Counted from the stretch's first letter, positions 7,285 through 16,148 are shown. The stretch is DNA of 45,218 nucleotides from Muribaculaceae bacterium Isolate-002 (NCI) (GCA_004102805.1 SCEG01000025.1:1-45218), one strand, 5' to 3'. Translations and numbers: made by a program. Notes: generated by a model from the letters alone, not told the origin.

Positions 7285-9264
7285 ATGATTTCGATACAGA
7301 ACCTGTCGGTGGAGTTCAGTGCCCGCCCGCTATTCGACAATATCAATTATGTGATCAACAAGCGCGACAAAATCGCGCTGGTCGGCAAAAACGGCGCCGG
7401 CAAGTCCACCATGCTCAAAATCATAGCCGGACTCCAGCATCCCACCTCAGGACAGGTGGTCGTACCCGAGGGAGTCACCATTGGGTACCTGCCGCAGCAG
7501 ATGGAGGTAAGCGACACGCTTACCGTGGTCGACGAAGTGCGCAAGGCATTCGGCCACATCGACGCGTTGCAGCGTGAACTCGACGAGGTCAACGAACGCA
7601 TTGCTGCCACTACCGATTTCGAGAGCGATAAATATACCAATCTGATTGACCGCATGACATCACTGTCAGAGCGTCTTGCCATTGAGCAGAGTGAGAATGC
7701 GGACGCAGAAATTGAAAAGACACTCAAAGGCCTCGGATTTGAACGCAGCGATTTCACCCGCCCCACGTCGGAATTCTCGGGCGGATGGCGCATGCGCATC
7801 GAGCTTGCAAAGATATTGCTGCAACGCCCCGACGTGCTCCTTCTCGACGAGCCCACCAACCATCTCGACATCGAGTCGATACAGTGGCTCGAGCAGTTTC
7901 TTGTGCAGAAAGCCAACATGGTGGTGCTCGTAAGCCATGACCGCGCATTCATTGACAACGTGACCAACCGCACAATAGAAATAACTCTCGGCAAAATCTA
8001 CGACTATGCCGTAAACTATTCGAAATATGTGACACTGCGTCAGGAACGGCTTGAGCAGCAGATGCGCGCATTTCAAAACCAGCAGAAACAGATCAAAGAC
8101 ACAGAAGATTTCATAGAGCGCTTCCGCTACAAGGCCACAAAAGCCGTACAGGTGCAGAGCCGCATGAAACAGCTCGCAAAAATCGAGCGCATAGAGGTGG
8201 ATGAAGTTGACACATCACATCTCAATCTGAAATTTCCGCCGGCACCGCGCTCGGGCGACTTCCCCGTCATAGCCGACAATGTAGGCAAACGCTACGGCGA
8301 CCATCAGGTGTTCGACCACGCCACATTCACCATAAAGCGCGGCGAGAAGGTCGCGTTTGTCGGGAAAAACGGCGAAGGAAAATCCACCCTCGTCAAATGC
8401 ATAATGAATGAGATACCGTTTACCGGCGAACTGAAAATAGGGCATAACGTAAAAATAGGATATTTCGCACAAAACCAGGCGTCGATGCTCGACGGCGAAG
8501 TCACTGTGTTTGACACCATCGACAGAGTTGCCGTCGGCGACATACGCACAAAAATACGCGACATACTGGGAGCGTTCATGTTTGGCGGCGAGGCATCAGA
8601 GAAGAAAGTCAAAGTGCTTTCGGGAGGCGAGAAAACTCGACTGGCAATGATAAGGCTTCTCCTCGAGCCTGTCAACCTACTTATTCTCGACGAGCCCACC
8701 AACCACCTCGACATGAAAACCAAAGATATCCTGAAACAGGCAATCAAGGATTTCAACGGCACGGTGATAGTCGTGAGCCACGACCGCGAATTTCTTGACG
8801 GCCTCGTCGAAAAGGTCTATGAATTTGGCGGAGGAAAGGTGCGCGAATGCCTCGGTGGCATCTACGAGTTTCTCGAGAAGAAAAAGATGGAATCACTCCA
8901 CGAACTCGAGGCAAGCAACCGCGCCGGCAAGCAAGAGAAGAAGCAGGATACCCGTCAGGCACAACCCGCCGCGACAGCGCCGGCTTCCGCGCCACAACAG
9001 CCGGCAGAACGCCGTCTGAGCTACGCCGAGCAGCGCGAGAAGCAGAAACAGCTCAAGCGCCTGCAGAAAAAAGTGGAGGAGGCGGAAGCGGAGATAAGCC
9101 GTCTCGAAGGAGAAATCACAGAGATAGAGCAGAAGCTGGCTGACGGCGACACCGACCCCGAGCTCTGCAACATGCACGCCCAGCGCACCAAGCAGCTCGA
9201 AAACGCCATGTCGCTTTGGGAACTGGCATCAATGGATGTCGATGCCTTCAACTCCGAAAGATAA
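7285..9264 (+). CDS. ABC-F family ATP-binding cassette protein
   Basis: ABC-F proteins lack membrane domains and act on the ribosome (translation factors or antibiotic protection). Two nucleotide-binding domains are visible. NBD1 has Walker A GKNGAGKST at 34-42, signature SGGWRMR, and Walker B LLLDEPTNHLD. NBD2 has GKNGEGKST, signature LSGGEKTR, and LILDEPTNHLD. Between them is the charged linker typical of the P-site tRNA interaction motif (about 240-305). The C-terminus (about 540-659) is an Ala/Gln linker plus a Lys/Glu coiled coil, as in Uup and YdiF types. The 659-residue length fits the house-keeping Bacteroidales member. A resistance role cannot be excluded from sequence alone, but nothing in the core-gene context suggests it. 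Confidence 0.93.
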   Translation: MISIQNLSVEFSARPLFDNINYVINKRDKIALVGKNGAGKSTMLKIIAGLQHPTSGQVVVPEGVTIGYLPQQMEVSDTLTVVDEVRKAFGHIDALQRELDEVNERIAATTDFESDKYTNLIDRMTSLSERLAIEQSENADAEIEKTLKGLGFERSDFTRPTSEFSGGWRMRIELAKILLQRPDVLLLDEPTNHLDIESIQWLEQFLVQKANMVVLVSHDRAFIDNVTNRTIEITLGKIYDYAVNYSKYVTLRQERLEQQMRAFQNQQKQIKDTEDFIERFRYKATKAVQVQSRMKQLAKIERIEVDEVDTSHLNLKFPPAPRSGDFPVIADNVGKRYGDHQVFDHATFTIKRGEKVAFVGKNGEGKSTLVKCIMNEIPFTGELKIGHNVKIGYFAQNQASMLDGEVTVFDTIDRVAVGDIRTKIRDILGAFMFGGEASEKKVKVLSGGEKTRLAMIRLLLEPVNLLILDEPTNHLDMKTKDILKQAIKDFNGTVIVVSHDREFLDGLVEKVYEFGGGKVRECLGGIYEFLEKKKMESLHELEASNRAGKQEKKQDTRQAQPAATAPASAPQQPAERRLSYAEQREKQKQLKRLQKKVEEAEAEISRLEGEITEIEQKLADGDTDPELCNMHAQRTKQLENAMSLWELASMDVDAFNSER

Positions 9265-9300
9265 GGCATTGCAGGAGCGGATTTTCTCATCAATCAGCCG

Positions 9301-9349
9301 GCAAATGAGAGCCGAAAGTTGCAAATGAGAAATTATTTGATTAAATTTG
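9301..9349 (+). promoter_or_regulatory. dnaN promoter with two direct repeats
   Basis: TTG (9319-9321), 20 nt, TAAATTTG (9342-9349) is a consensus promoter 81 nt before the dnaN ATG. GCAAATGAGA occurs twice, at 9301-9310 and 9321-9330, exactly 20 bp apart, one copy upstream of and one just downstream of the -33 box. This places two equal sites on the same face of the helix and suggests an activator or repressor pair. Confidence 0.55.
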
Positions 9350-9429
9350 TAGGATAAAAGGCCACGCGCGCAGACGACAAGGATGTGCGCAGACAATCAT
9401 CTGACAAACAAACAAATACGCTCCATATT

Positions 9430-10560
9430 ATGAAATTTCAAATTCATAGCAAATCTCTTTACAACGCCCTGTCGGCAGTAAGCAAAGTCATCAACTCAAA
9501 GAACGCGATGACTATTCTGAATAACTTTTTGTTTGAGGTTGACAACGACACCGTCAAAATCACTGCGTCAGACCTTGAGAATATCCTTACCGCACGGGTC
9601 AAGATAGAAAATCTCGAAGGTGAAGGGGGAAAATTCTGCGTTGACGCACGCCGCTGTGTTGAACTTTTCAAGGAGTTGCCCGAGCTCAACGTCGATTTTA
9701 CCGTTGACGACAACCTCGCCATCACAATCGAATATCCCGGTGACAAATTCAATTTCGTCGGCATCAACGGCAACGAATACCCAACCCCCAAACAGGAAGC
9801 TCAGGAGATGGAGCCGCTGGTGTTCGAATGCCCGGTAGAGCAGCTTGTGCTCGGCATTGACAATACGCTTTTCGCAGTCGGCACAGATGACCTGCGTCCG
9901 CAGATGATGGGTATTCTTTTCGACATCAAGCCCGAGAGCATCACTTTCGTAGCCACCGACACCCGCAAACTCGTGCGCTACACCAACAGCATGTCGGCGC
10001 CCGGCATCACCGCTTCATGCATAATACCGGTAAAACCCGCCACAATCATAAAGAACGCTTTTGCCAAAGAGGAGAAAGTGACAGTCAGCCTCGACACCAA
10101 ATCAGCGACAATCGAGAGCGGCACATACACTTTCAACTGCCGGTTTATCAAAGGAGTGTTCCCCGACTACAACCGTGTTATTCCGGCCAACAACCCCCAC
10201 TCGCTCACCATTGACCGTCACTCGATGCTCAATGCATTGCGTCGTGTGGGAGTGTTTGTCGACCCGGGTCACGGTCTGGTGAAATTCCGCATCACCCCCG
10301 AGACCCTCGAGATGAAAGCCCAGGACAATAATTTCTGCACATCCGGACGCGTAGAACTCCCCTGTTCGTTCAGCGGCAATGAAATGATCATCGGCTTCAG
10401 CGCGCCATACCTGATTGAGATATGCAACACGCTCTCGACCGAAAACATCGTCATCAAGCTCAGCGACCCGAGCCGTCCCGGAGTATTCGTGCCGGAAGAG
10501 AATTCCGATGACTCCGACCTGCTCATGCTGCTGATGCCCATGACTGTAAGCAACTTCTAA
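9430..10560 (+). CDS. dnaN: DNA polymerase III beta subunit (sliding clamp)
   Basis: The clamp encircles DNA and gives the replicase its processivity. The 376-residue protein starts MKFQIHSKSLYNAL and ends MPMTVSNF, matching the usual Bacteroidota DnaN start and C-terminal MPM motif. The three repeated clamp folds can be followed, for example LTARVKIENLEGEGG, FAVGTDDLRPQMMGI and FIKGVFPDYNRVIP. An upstream TTG at 9385 would add 15 polar residues absent from the family, so the ATG at 9430 is chosen. It is the first gene of a tightly packed run (next gene 17 nt later). dnaA is not beside it, as in other Bacteroidales where dnaN sits apart from the origin. Confidence 0.97.
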   Translation: MKFQIHSKSLYNALSAVSKVINSKNAMTILNNFLFEVDNDTVKITASDLENILTARVKIENLEGEGGKFCVDARRCVELFKELPELNVDFTVDDNLAITIEYPGDKFNFVGINGNEYPTPKQEAQEMEPLVFECPVEQLVLGIDNTLFAVGTDDLRPQMMGILFDIKPESITFVATDTRKLVRYTNSMSAPGITASCIIPVKPATIIKNAFAKEEKVTVSLDTKSATIESGTYTFNCRFIKGVFPDYNRVIPANNPHSLTIDRHSMLNALRRVGVFVDPGHGLVKFRITPETLEMKAQDNNFCTSGRVELPCSFSGNEMIIGFSAPYLIEICNTLSTENIVIKLSDPSRPGVFVPEENSDDSDLLMLLMPMTVSNF

Positions 10561-10577
10561 ATATCCCCGTTACAGAT

Positions 10578-11345
10578 ATGCAGCTTTCACTGAAAAAACC
10601 TATTATATTTTTCGATCTGGAGACAACAGGCCTCTCCATCACCGGCGACCGCATCGTCGAGATGTCAATCATAAAGGTCAATCCCAACGGCGAGGAAGAG
10701 GAATACAACTACAGATTTAACCCCGAAATCGAGATTTCGGCCGAAGCCGAGGCGGTGCACCACATATCGAATGCAGAGGTCAGCGATCAGCCGACATTCA
10801 AGTCGAGAGCCCGCGAGATTGCGCGGATAATCGAGGGATGTGACATCGCCGGATTTGCCTCAAGCCGATTCGACATACCGATGCTTGCCGAGGAATTTGC
10901 CCGTGTCGGGGTGGATTTCGATTTCAAGAAAGCGCGTTTTGTCGACGTGCAGACGATATTCCACAAAAAAGAGCAGCGCACGCTCACGGCTGCCTACAAG
11001 TTCTACTGCGGAAAGGATCTGAACGATGCGCACTCGGCGCTCGCCGACACTCGCGCAACCTACGAGGTGCTCAAAGCCCAGCTCGACCGCTACGGCGACC
11101 TGCCTAACGATATCGAGAAACTATCGTCATATTCCTCTCAGCAGCGCAATGTCGACCTGATGGGGCGCATCGTCTATAACGAGCAGGGCGTAGAGACCAT
11201 CAATTTCGGCAAGCACAAGGGTAAGGCCGTGGTCGATGTGTTCAAAACCGATCCCGGATATTTCAGCTGGATATTGCAGGGAGATTTTCCCCAGGACACC
11301 AAAAATGTGTTCACAAGGATAAAACTTGCGTCGGCTAAAAAATAG
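10578..11345 (+). CDS. DnaQ-like DEDDh 3'-5' exonuclease
   Basis: This is an exonuclease of the DNA polymerase III epsilon superfamily, likely proofreading or repair. The DEDDh motifs are present: FFDLETTGL (residues 10-18, Asp and Glu), GFASSRFDIPMLAEEF (near 93-108, Asp), and AHSALADTRATYEV (near 153-166, His and Asp). The C-terminal 50 residues hold NFGKHKGKAVVDVF and GYFSWILQGDFP, a short extra domain of the DUF3820 type (GK-x-GK plus W-hydrophobic pattern) of unknown role. The gene follows dnaN by 17 nt, which ties it to the replication clamp. The PHP-type PolC exonuclease can be ruled out by size. Whether it is the replicase epsilon subunit or an accessory exonuclease is not settled. 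Confidence 0.88.
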   Translation: MQLSLKKPIIFFDLETTGLSITGDRIVEMSIIKVNPNGEEEEYNYRFNPEIEISAEAEAVHHISNAEVSDQPTFKSRAREIARIIEGCDIAGFASSRFDIPMLAEEFARVGVDFDFKKARFVDVQTIFHKKEQRTLTAAYKFYCGKDLNDAHSALADTRATYEVLKAQLDRYGDLPNDIEKLSSYSSQQRNVDLMGRIVYNEQGVETINFGKHKGKAVVDVFKTDPGYFSWILQGDFPQDTKNVFTRIKLASAKK

Positions 11346-11369
11346 CCGTCAGAGAAAAGATTGAAAAAT

Positions 11370-12590
11370 ATGGCATTGACAGGAAAACATATCATAGTCG
11401 GAATTACAGGCGGCATAGCGGCCTACAAGACAGCGACACTGGTGAGACTTCTCGTCAAAAGCGGCGCAGAGGTGCAGGTAATCATGACACCCAACGCCAA
11501 GGAATTCATCTGTCCGGTCACTTTGTCGACGCTGTCAGGTAAGCCTGTTATCAGTGAATTTTTCACCGCAAATACAGGACAGTGGCATTCACATGTCGAC
11601 CTTGGCCTATGGGCCGACGCAATGGTGATAGCACCGGCGACAGCCTCGACCATAGGCAAAATGGCCAACGGAGTTGCCGACAACATGCTTGTCACGACCT
11701 ATCTGTCGGCCAAAGCGCCGGTATTTGTAGCTCCGGCGATGGATCTCGACATGATGGCACACCCGTCAACCGCAAGAAACATCGAGTTGCTACGTTCCTA
11801 CGGCAACCATATAATAGAGCCTGCCGAAGGGGAACTCGCATCGCATCTTATCGGCAAAGGCCGCATGGAAGAGCCGGAAAATATCGTCAAAGTGCTTGAC
11901 GGCTTTTTCAGCGACCGGCAGCAGTTATCAGGAAAACGTGTCATGATTACTGCCGGACCGACCTACGAGCGCATTGACCCGGTGAGGTTTATCGGAAATT
12001 ATTCCACCGGCAAGATGGGTTATGCGATAGCTGACGAGGCGGCGCGAAGAGGTGCGAAAGTAACACTCGTGTCAGGTCCGGTAGCCCTGCGGCCAAAGGA
12101 AGCCGGAGTAGAGGTAATCAATGTGGAGTCGGCGCGGGAGATGTATTCCGAATGTATCAGCCGCTTCAACGATTGCGACATCGCCATAATGACGGCGGCG
12201 GTCGCCGATTACGCCCCGGCTGAAGTGGCCGATAAAAAAATCAAGCGGGAAAAGGATGATGTGCCACAAATCACGCTTGTAAAAAATCCCGACATAGCGG
12301 CAGCGCTCGGCAAAGAAAAACGTCAGGGGCAGATGCTTGTGGGGTTTGCGCTTGAGACCAACGACGAGTCGGCCAACGCGCTCGGCAAAATGAAGCGCAA
12401 AAATCTTGATATGATAGTGATGAACTCGCTGCGCGACGCGGGCGCGGGATTCGGCACTGACACCAATAAGATCACGGTGTTCACTCGCGACGAGAGAGTG
12501 ATTGAATATCCGCTGAAGAGCAAACCGGAAGTGGCGTGCGACATACTTGACAATATCGCATTGCTGTCTGCCTGTGAAGTTTCTGACTGA
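11370..12590 (+). CDS. coaBC: Bifunctional phosphopantothenoylcysteine decarboxylase / phosphopantothenate-cysteine ligase
   Basis: CoaBC carries out two steps of coenzyme A synthesis: joining cysteine to phosphopantothenate (CoaB) and decarboxylating the product (CoaC, FMN-dependent). The flavoprotein half is residues 1-180 and the ligase half 185-406, opening with MITAGPTYERIDPVRFIGN and containing NYSTGKMGYAIA and KKIKRE. The CoaC catalytic His is at 75 (HSHVDLGLWAD). Two other CoaC residues differ from E. coli: the PXMN motif reads PAMD (Asp125 for Asn) and the ACG motif reads ASH (Ser158 for Cys). The ATG at 11370 is chosen over a TTG nine bases earlier. It lies 24 nt after the exonuclease gene and ends in a hairpin. 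Confidence 0.94.
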   Translation: MALTGKHIIVGITGGIAAYKTATLVRLLVKSGAEVQVIMTPNAKEFICPVTLSTLSGKPVISEFFTANTGQWHSHVDLGLWADAMVIAPATASTIGKMANGVADNMLVTTYLSAKAPVFVAPAMDLDMMAHPSTARNIELLRSYGNHIIEPAEGELASHLIGKGRMEEPENIVKVLDGFFSDRQQLSGKRVMITAGPTYERIDPVRFIGNYSTGKMGYAIADEAARRGAKVTLVSGPVALRPKEAGVEVINVESAREMYSECISRFNDCDIAIMTAAVADYAPAEVADKKIKREKDDVPQITLVKNPDIAAALGKEKRQGQMLVGFALETNDESANALGKMKRKNLDMIVMNSLRDAGAGFGTDTNKITVFTRDERVIEYPLKSKPEVACDILDNIALLSACEVSD

Positions 12591-12612
12591 GGGAGCGAGT
12601 CAACGACTGCAA

Positions 12613-12637
12613 GAGAGTGTTTGAATTTAACACTCTC
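12613..12637. terminator. 9-bp hairpin between coaBC and the DUF4835 gene
   Basis: GAGAGTGTT (12613-12621) and AACACTCTC (12629-12637) are perfect reverse complements with a 7-nt A/T loop. It starts 22 nt after the coaBC stop. There is no T tract, so attenuation or a small repeat element is as likely as termination. A 19-nt part of it recurs in reverse orientation at 17828-17846. Confidence 0.45.
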
Positions 12638-12667
12638 CAAGCCACCCCTCAATATCTGACAAATGTA

Positions 12668-13576
12668 ATGTTAAGAAGATTTGCAACAATATTAATAAGC
12701 GTGATGGCAATGACTACAGTCAGCGCCCAGGAACTCAACTGCTCGGTTGAGATCAATTCCGACCAGGTGCAGGGCTCCAACAAAAGCGTGTTCGAGACTC
12801 TTCAAAGCGCCATCAACGATTATTTCAACACCACGACTTTCACCAACGCAAAATTCTCGCCCAACGAGAAAATCGAATGCCGCTTTTTCCTGACAATAAA
12901 AGAGGTCAACGACAACACGTTTACCGGTGACATACAGGTGCAGTCGAGCCGTCCGGTCTACAACTCCTCCTATACGACCACCCTTATCAACTTCAAGGAC
13001 TCAAAGGTTGAATTCACATATCAGGAGGGAGAACCGCTGATTTTCTCGGAAAACAGCATGGAAAGCCAACTGACGGCAATACTCAATTTCTATGCTTATC
13101 TTTTTTTGGCAGTTGATTTCGATTCGTTCTCTCCTCGCGGAGGGCAACCGTTTTTCGACCGACTCGCGCAGATTGTGCAGATGGCACAGTCGTCAGGCGA
13201 AACGGGATGGCGTCAGTTTGAGGACACCAAAAACCGTTCGGCTGTGCTGAGCGCCTACACCGACCAGGCGACTTCGGGATTGCGCGACATGCTCTATGAA
13301 TATCACCGCAAAGGTCTCGACGAAATGTCGGTATCGCCCGACAAGGGGCGCGCCGGCATCACGCAGGCGCTTGATTACCTTCAGAAGGTGTATCAGGTCA
13401 ACCCGATGTCGGTCGGCCTGTCGATGTTCAAGGATGCGAAGCTCGATGAGCTTGTCAATGTCTATTCCAAAGCCCCGCAGACAGAGCGCGACCGCGTGTA
13501 TGATCTGCTGAAAGATATCTACCCTACCGAACAGGAACGTATCAACAAGATAAAAAATCCGCCGGCCAACAAGTAG
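12668..13576 (+). CDS. DUF4835 family exported protein (type IX secretion-associated, PorD-like)
   Basis: The 302-residue protein has a signal peptide (about residues 1-20, ending TVSAQ) and the DUF4835 layout: an opening ELNCSVEINSDQVQGSN strand followed by FETLQSAINDYFNTTTFT, a middle domain with LIFSENSMESQLTAILNFYAYLFLAVDFDSF split over residues of about 137-167, and a helical C-terminus. This Bacteroidota-only family is usually found between coaBC and recN, exactly as here. As I recall, some databases name it PorD, a T9SS outer-membrane component; I am moderately sure of that link. An upstream in-frame ATG at 12617 lies inside the hairpin and would bury the signal peptide, so the start at 12668 is used. 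Confidence 0.85.
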   Translation: MLRRFATILISVMAMTTVSAQELNCSVEINSDQVQGSNKSVFETLQSAINDYFNTTTFTNAKFSPNEKIECRFFLTIKEVNDNTFTGDIQVQSSRPVYNSSYTTTLINFKDSKVEFTYQEGEPLIFSENSMESQLTAILNFYAYLFLAVDFDSFSPRGGQPFFDRLAQIVQMAQSSGETGWRQFEDTKNRSAVLSAYTDQATSGLRDMLYEYHRKGLDEMSVSPDKGRAGITQALDYLQKVYQVNPMSVGLSMFKDAKLDELVNVYSKAPQTERDRVYDLLKDIYPTEQERINKIKNPPANK

Positions 13577-13613
13577 CGGATTACAGAAATCATCAACTGA
13601 ACAAGGAGACACA

Positions 13614-15284
13614 ATGATAGAGACGCTTTCCATATCAAACTACGCGTTGATTGACAACATAGAGCTGACGTTTCTGCCCGGGCTCAACATCATCACGGGC
13701 GAGACCGGTGCCGGAAAATCCATAATGCTCGGAGCGCTGTCCATGCTTTTCGGCAACCGTGCCGACACAAAGGTTGTCAGTGACAAGAGCAAAAAATCGG
13801 TGGTGGAGGGAGTGTTTGACATCACCGGCTACGGCGAAATAGAGCGGCTGCTGAATGATAACGATATCGACACACTCGGCACGCAGCTGATATTGCGCAG
13901 AGAGATATCGCCGTCGGGAAGGTCACGCTCGTTTGTCAACGATGTGCCTGCACAGCTCTCGGTGCTCCGCGAGATAGCGATACGTCTTGTCGACCTTCAT
14001 TCCCAGCATCAGAACCTGCTGCTTGCCGACAGCGACTATCAGCTTGCTGTCATCGACACGATGCTTGACGACAAGAGTGTCAAGACCGAATATGCCGAAG
14101 CATACGAAGCATTTCGCACGGCATTGAAGAAATATCAGATAGCGCGCCGTGCTTCAGAGACTTCAAAAGCCGAAGAGGAATACATACGCTATCAGCTGCA
14201 GCTGCTCGAACAGCTCAACCTGCAGCCAGGCGAACAGGAAGCTCTGGAACAGGAACGCAGTCTGCTCGCCAATGTAACCTCCGTAAAAAGCGCGCTAATG
14301 CAGATTGCCGAGATGCTTGACGGAGGCGAAAACAATATACTCTCCATGCTCCGTCACAGCACCGGACTGCTTGACGACCTTGACGGATTGCCCGAGGCTG
14401 AAGCGCTCAGTGCCCGGCTTGAATCGCTGCGCATAGAGGCGGATGATATAAAAGACACCGTAGAGTCGCTTGACAGCCGGCTCGACGCCGACCCACGCAG
14501 GCTGGAATATGTAGAGGAGCGTCTGAGCGACATCTACGAGCTGCAGCGCAAACTGTCGGCCGACAGTGACGAGGCTCTTATCGCATTGCAGCAAGACCTG
14601 AGCGAGCGCATCGACTCAATAGACAACTCCGACGAGCGGCACAAACAATATGCCGCAAAGGCAAAAGCTGCAAAAAAGCAGGCCATAGCGCTCGCAGAAA
14701 AGCTGACCGGCGCGCGCCGCAAAGTCGCTGAAAAATTTACCGGCGAACTGCTCGAGAGCGCCATACCGTTAGGGATGAAAAACCTGCGCGCAGAGATAGA
14801 GATAACTCCGGCCGACCTCACCGCGACAGGAGCCGACAAGGTGAATTTCCTGTTTGCATTCAACAAAAACCAGCAGCTCATGCCGGTAAAGGATACCGCC
14901 TCAGGTGGAGAGATTTCCCGTCTGATGCTGTCGATAAAAGCGCTTGTCGCCAAGCATGTGCAGCTTCCGTCAATCATATTTGACGAGGTGGATACAGGCG
15001 TGTCGGGCGATGTGGCCGGACGCATGGGCAGACTGATGAAAGATATCTCACGCCGAATACAGGTGATAGCCATCACACACCTGCCTCCGGTCGCATCGAA
15101 AGGGGATGTGCATTTCAAAGTATTCAAAGAGGACACGGCAACAGCTACCAATACGAGAGTGAGACGGCTCAGCGATGATGAGCGCGTAGGCGAACTCGCT
15201 CTGATGCTCTCGGGCGACTCAACCAACGAGGCTGCCCGCACAACAGCAAGAGGTATGCTTGATGCGGAGTGCCGACTATTATAA
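13614..15284 (+). CDS. recN: DNA repair protein RecN
   Basis: RecN is an SMC-like ATPase that holds broken DNA ends for recombinational repair. The 556-residue protein starts with LSISNYALIDNIEL and Walker A GETGAGKSIML (residues 30-40). A long coiled coil (about 150-370) follows, then the ABC signature TASGGEISRLML and Walker B IIFDEVDTGVSG (about 434-467), and ITHLPPVAS with the switch His. The family length and motif order are complete. It sits 38 nt after DUF4835 and its end overlaps the upstream frame of the methyltransferase gene, so the genes are packed as an operon. No LexA-like box is seen near it. Confidence 0.96.
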   Translation: MIETLSISNYALIDNIELTFLPGLNIITGETGAGKSIMLGALSMLFGNRADTKVVSDKSKKSVVEGVFDITGYGEIERLLNDNDIDTLGTQLILRREISPSGRSRSFVNDVPAQLSVLREIAIRLVDLHSQHQNLLLADSDYQLAVIDTMLDDKSVKTEYAEAYEAFRTALKKYQIARRASETSKAEEEYIRYQLQLLEQLNLQPGEQEALEQERSLLANVTSVKSALMQIAEMLDGGENNILSMLRHSTGLLDDLDGLPEAEALSARLESLRIEADDIKDTVESLDSRLDADPRRLEYVEERLSDIYELQRKLSADSDEALIALQQDLSERIDSIDNSDERHKQYAAKAKAAKKQAIALAEKLTGARRKVAEKFTGELLESAIPLGMKNLRAEIEITPADLTATGADKVNFLFAFNKNQQLMPVKDTASGGEISRLMLSIKALVAKHVQLPSIIFDEVDTGVSGDVAGRMGRLMKDISRRIQVIAITHLPPVASKGDVHFKVFKEDTATATNTRVRRLSDDERVGELALMLSGDSTNEAARTTARGMLDAECRLL

Positions 15285-15318
15285 AGCAAGCCATAAACAA
15301 AAAGACTATAACGACAAT

Positions 15319-16074
15319 ATGGAACCAACAGATTATATATACGGAATTCGCGCCGTAATCGAAGCCATCGAGGCAGGCAAGGAGATAGACAAGATAATGA
15401 TACGCAAGGAGCTGAACGGCGAACTTGCGGCAGAGCTTTTCGCGCTTATAAAACGTGACCGCATCTACTGTCAGCGCGTGCCTGTAGAGAAAATCAACAA
15501 GATTACCCGCAAAAACCATCAGGGAGTTGTGGCGATACTGTCATCGGTGACCTATCACCGCCTCGACCATCTTGTGCCCGAACTGTATGAAGCAGGAGTG
15601 CAGCCTTTCATTGTGGTGCTTGACGGCATAACGGATGTAAGGAACTTCGGTGCGATAGCACGTACCTGCGAATGCGCCGGGGTCAACGGCATCGTAATCC
15701 CCTATCACGGCAGCGTGTCGGTGAGCGGCGATGCGATGAAAACATCGGCCGGAGCTCTGCACCATATACCGGTATGTCGAGAATATTCCATACAGGGAGC
15801 AGTCAGATTTCTCAAAGATAACGGCTACACCGTCGTTGCCGCCAGTGAGAAAGCCGACATCAACTACACATGCGTCGACTATGACAAGCCGCTTGCGATA
15901 GTGATGGGAGCCGAAGACAAGGGCATCTCGCCCGAGGTAATACGTCTGTGCGACAGATTTGTGTCAATACCCCAGATGGGACGTATCGGGTCGCTGAATG
16001 TGTCGGTAGCCGCCGGTGTGATGATATACGAGGTGGTGAGACAACGGCTAAAAGCCGGTGACGAAATCATCTGA
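15319..16074 (+). CDS. rlmB: SPOUT-family 23S rRNA (guanosine-2'-O)-methyltransferase, RlmB/TrmH type
   Basis: The protein transfers a methyl group from SAM to a ribose 2'-OH of rRNA, most likely G2251 of 23S rRNA by family resemblance. Residues 1-75 form the substrate-binding domain starting YIYGIRAVIEAIEAG. The SPOUT domain follows with LDGITDVRNFGAIART (motif 1, about 99-114), IVMGAEDKGISPE (motif 2) and SIPQMGRIGSLNVSVAAGV (motif 3, knot). An in-frame ATG at 15259 would add 20 polar residues and overlap recN; the start at 15319 gives the family start. It lies 34 nt after recN. TrmH-type tRNA modification is the alternative. Confidence 0.9.
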   Translation: MEPTDYIYGIRAVIEAIEAGKEIDKIMIRKELNGELAAELFALIKRDRIYCQRVPVEKINKITRKNHQGVVAILSSVTYHRLDHLVPELYEAGVQPFIVVLDGITDVRNFGAIARTCECAGVNGIVIPYHGSVSVSGDAMKTSAGALHHIPVCREYSIQGAVRFLKDNGYTVVAASEKADINYTCVDYDKPLAIVMGAEDKGISPEVIRLCDRFVSIPQMGRIGSLNVSVAAGVMIYEVVRQRLKAGDEII

Positions 16075-16148
16075 GACTACTGATGACACCGTCATCATTT
16101 ACGGAAAAGACAACTAATGCATTATAAATCAATCAAAATCAAAAAAGA

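Noticed and set aside
9265..9429. A replication origin near dnaN
   Set aside because: No TTATCCACA-type DnaA boxes or dnaA gene are visible; the repeats there are GCAAATGAGA and sit in a promoter.
14534..15328. A 264-codon open frame on the minus strand across recN
   Set aside because: It lies wholly opposite the well-supported recN, is Ser/Arg-rich as complements of such genes are, and shows no domain.
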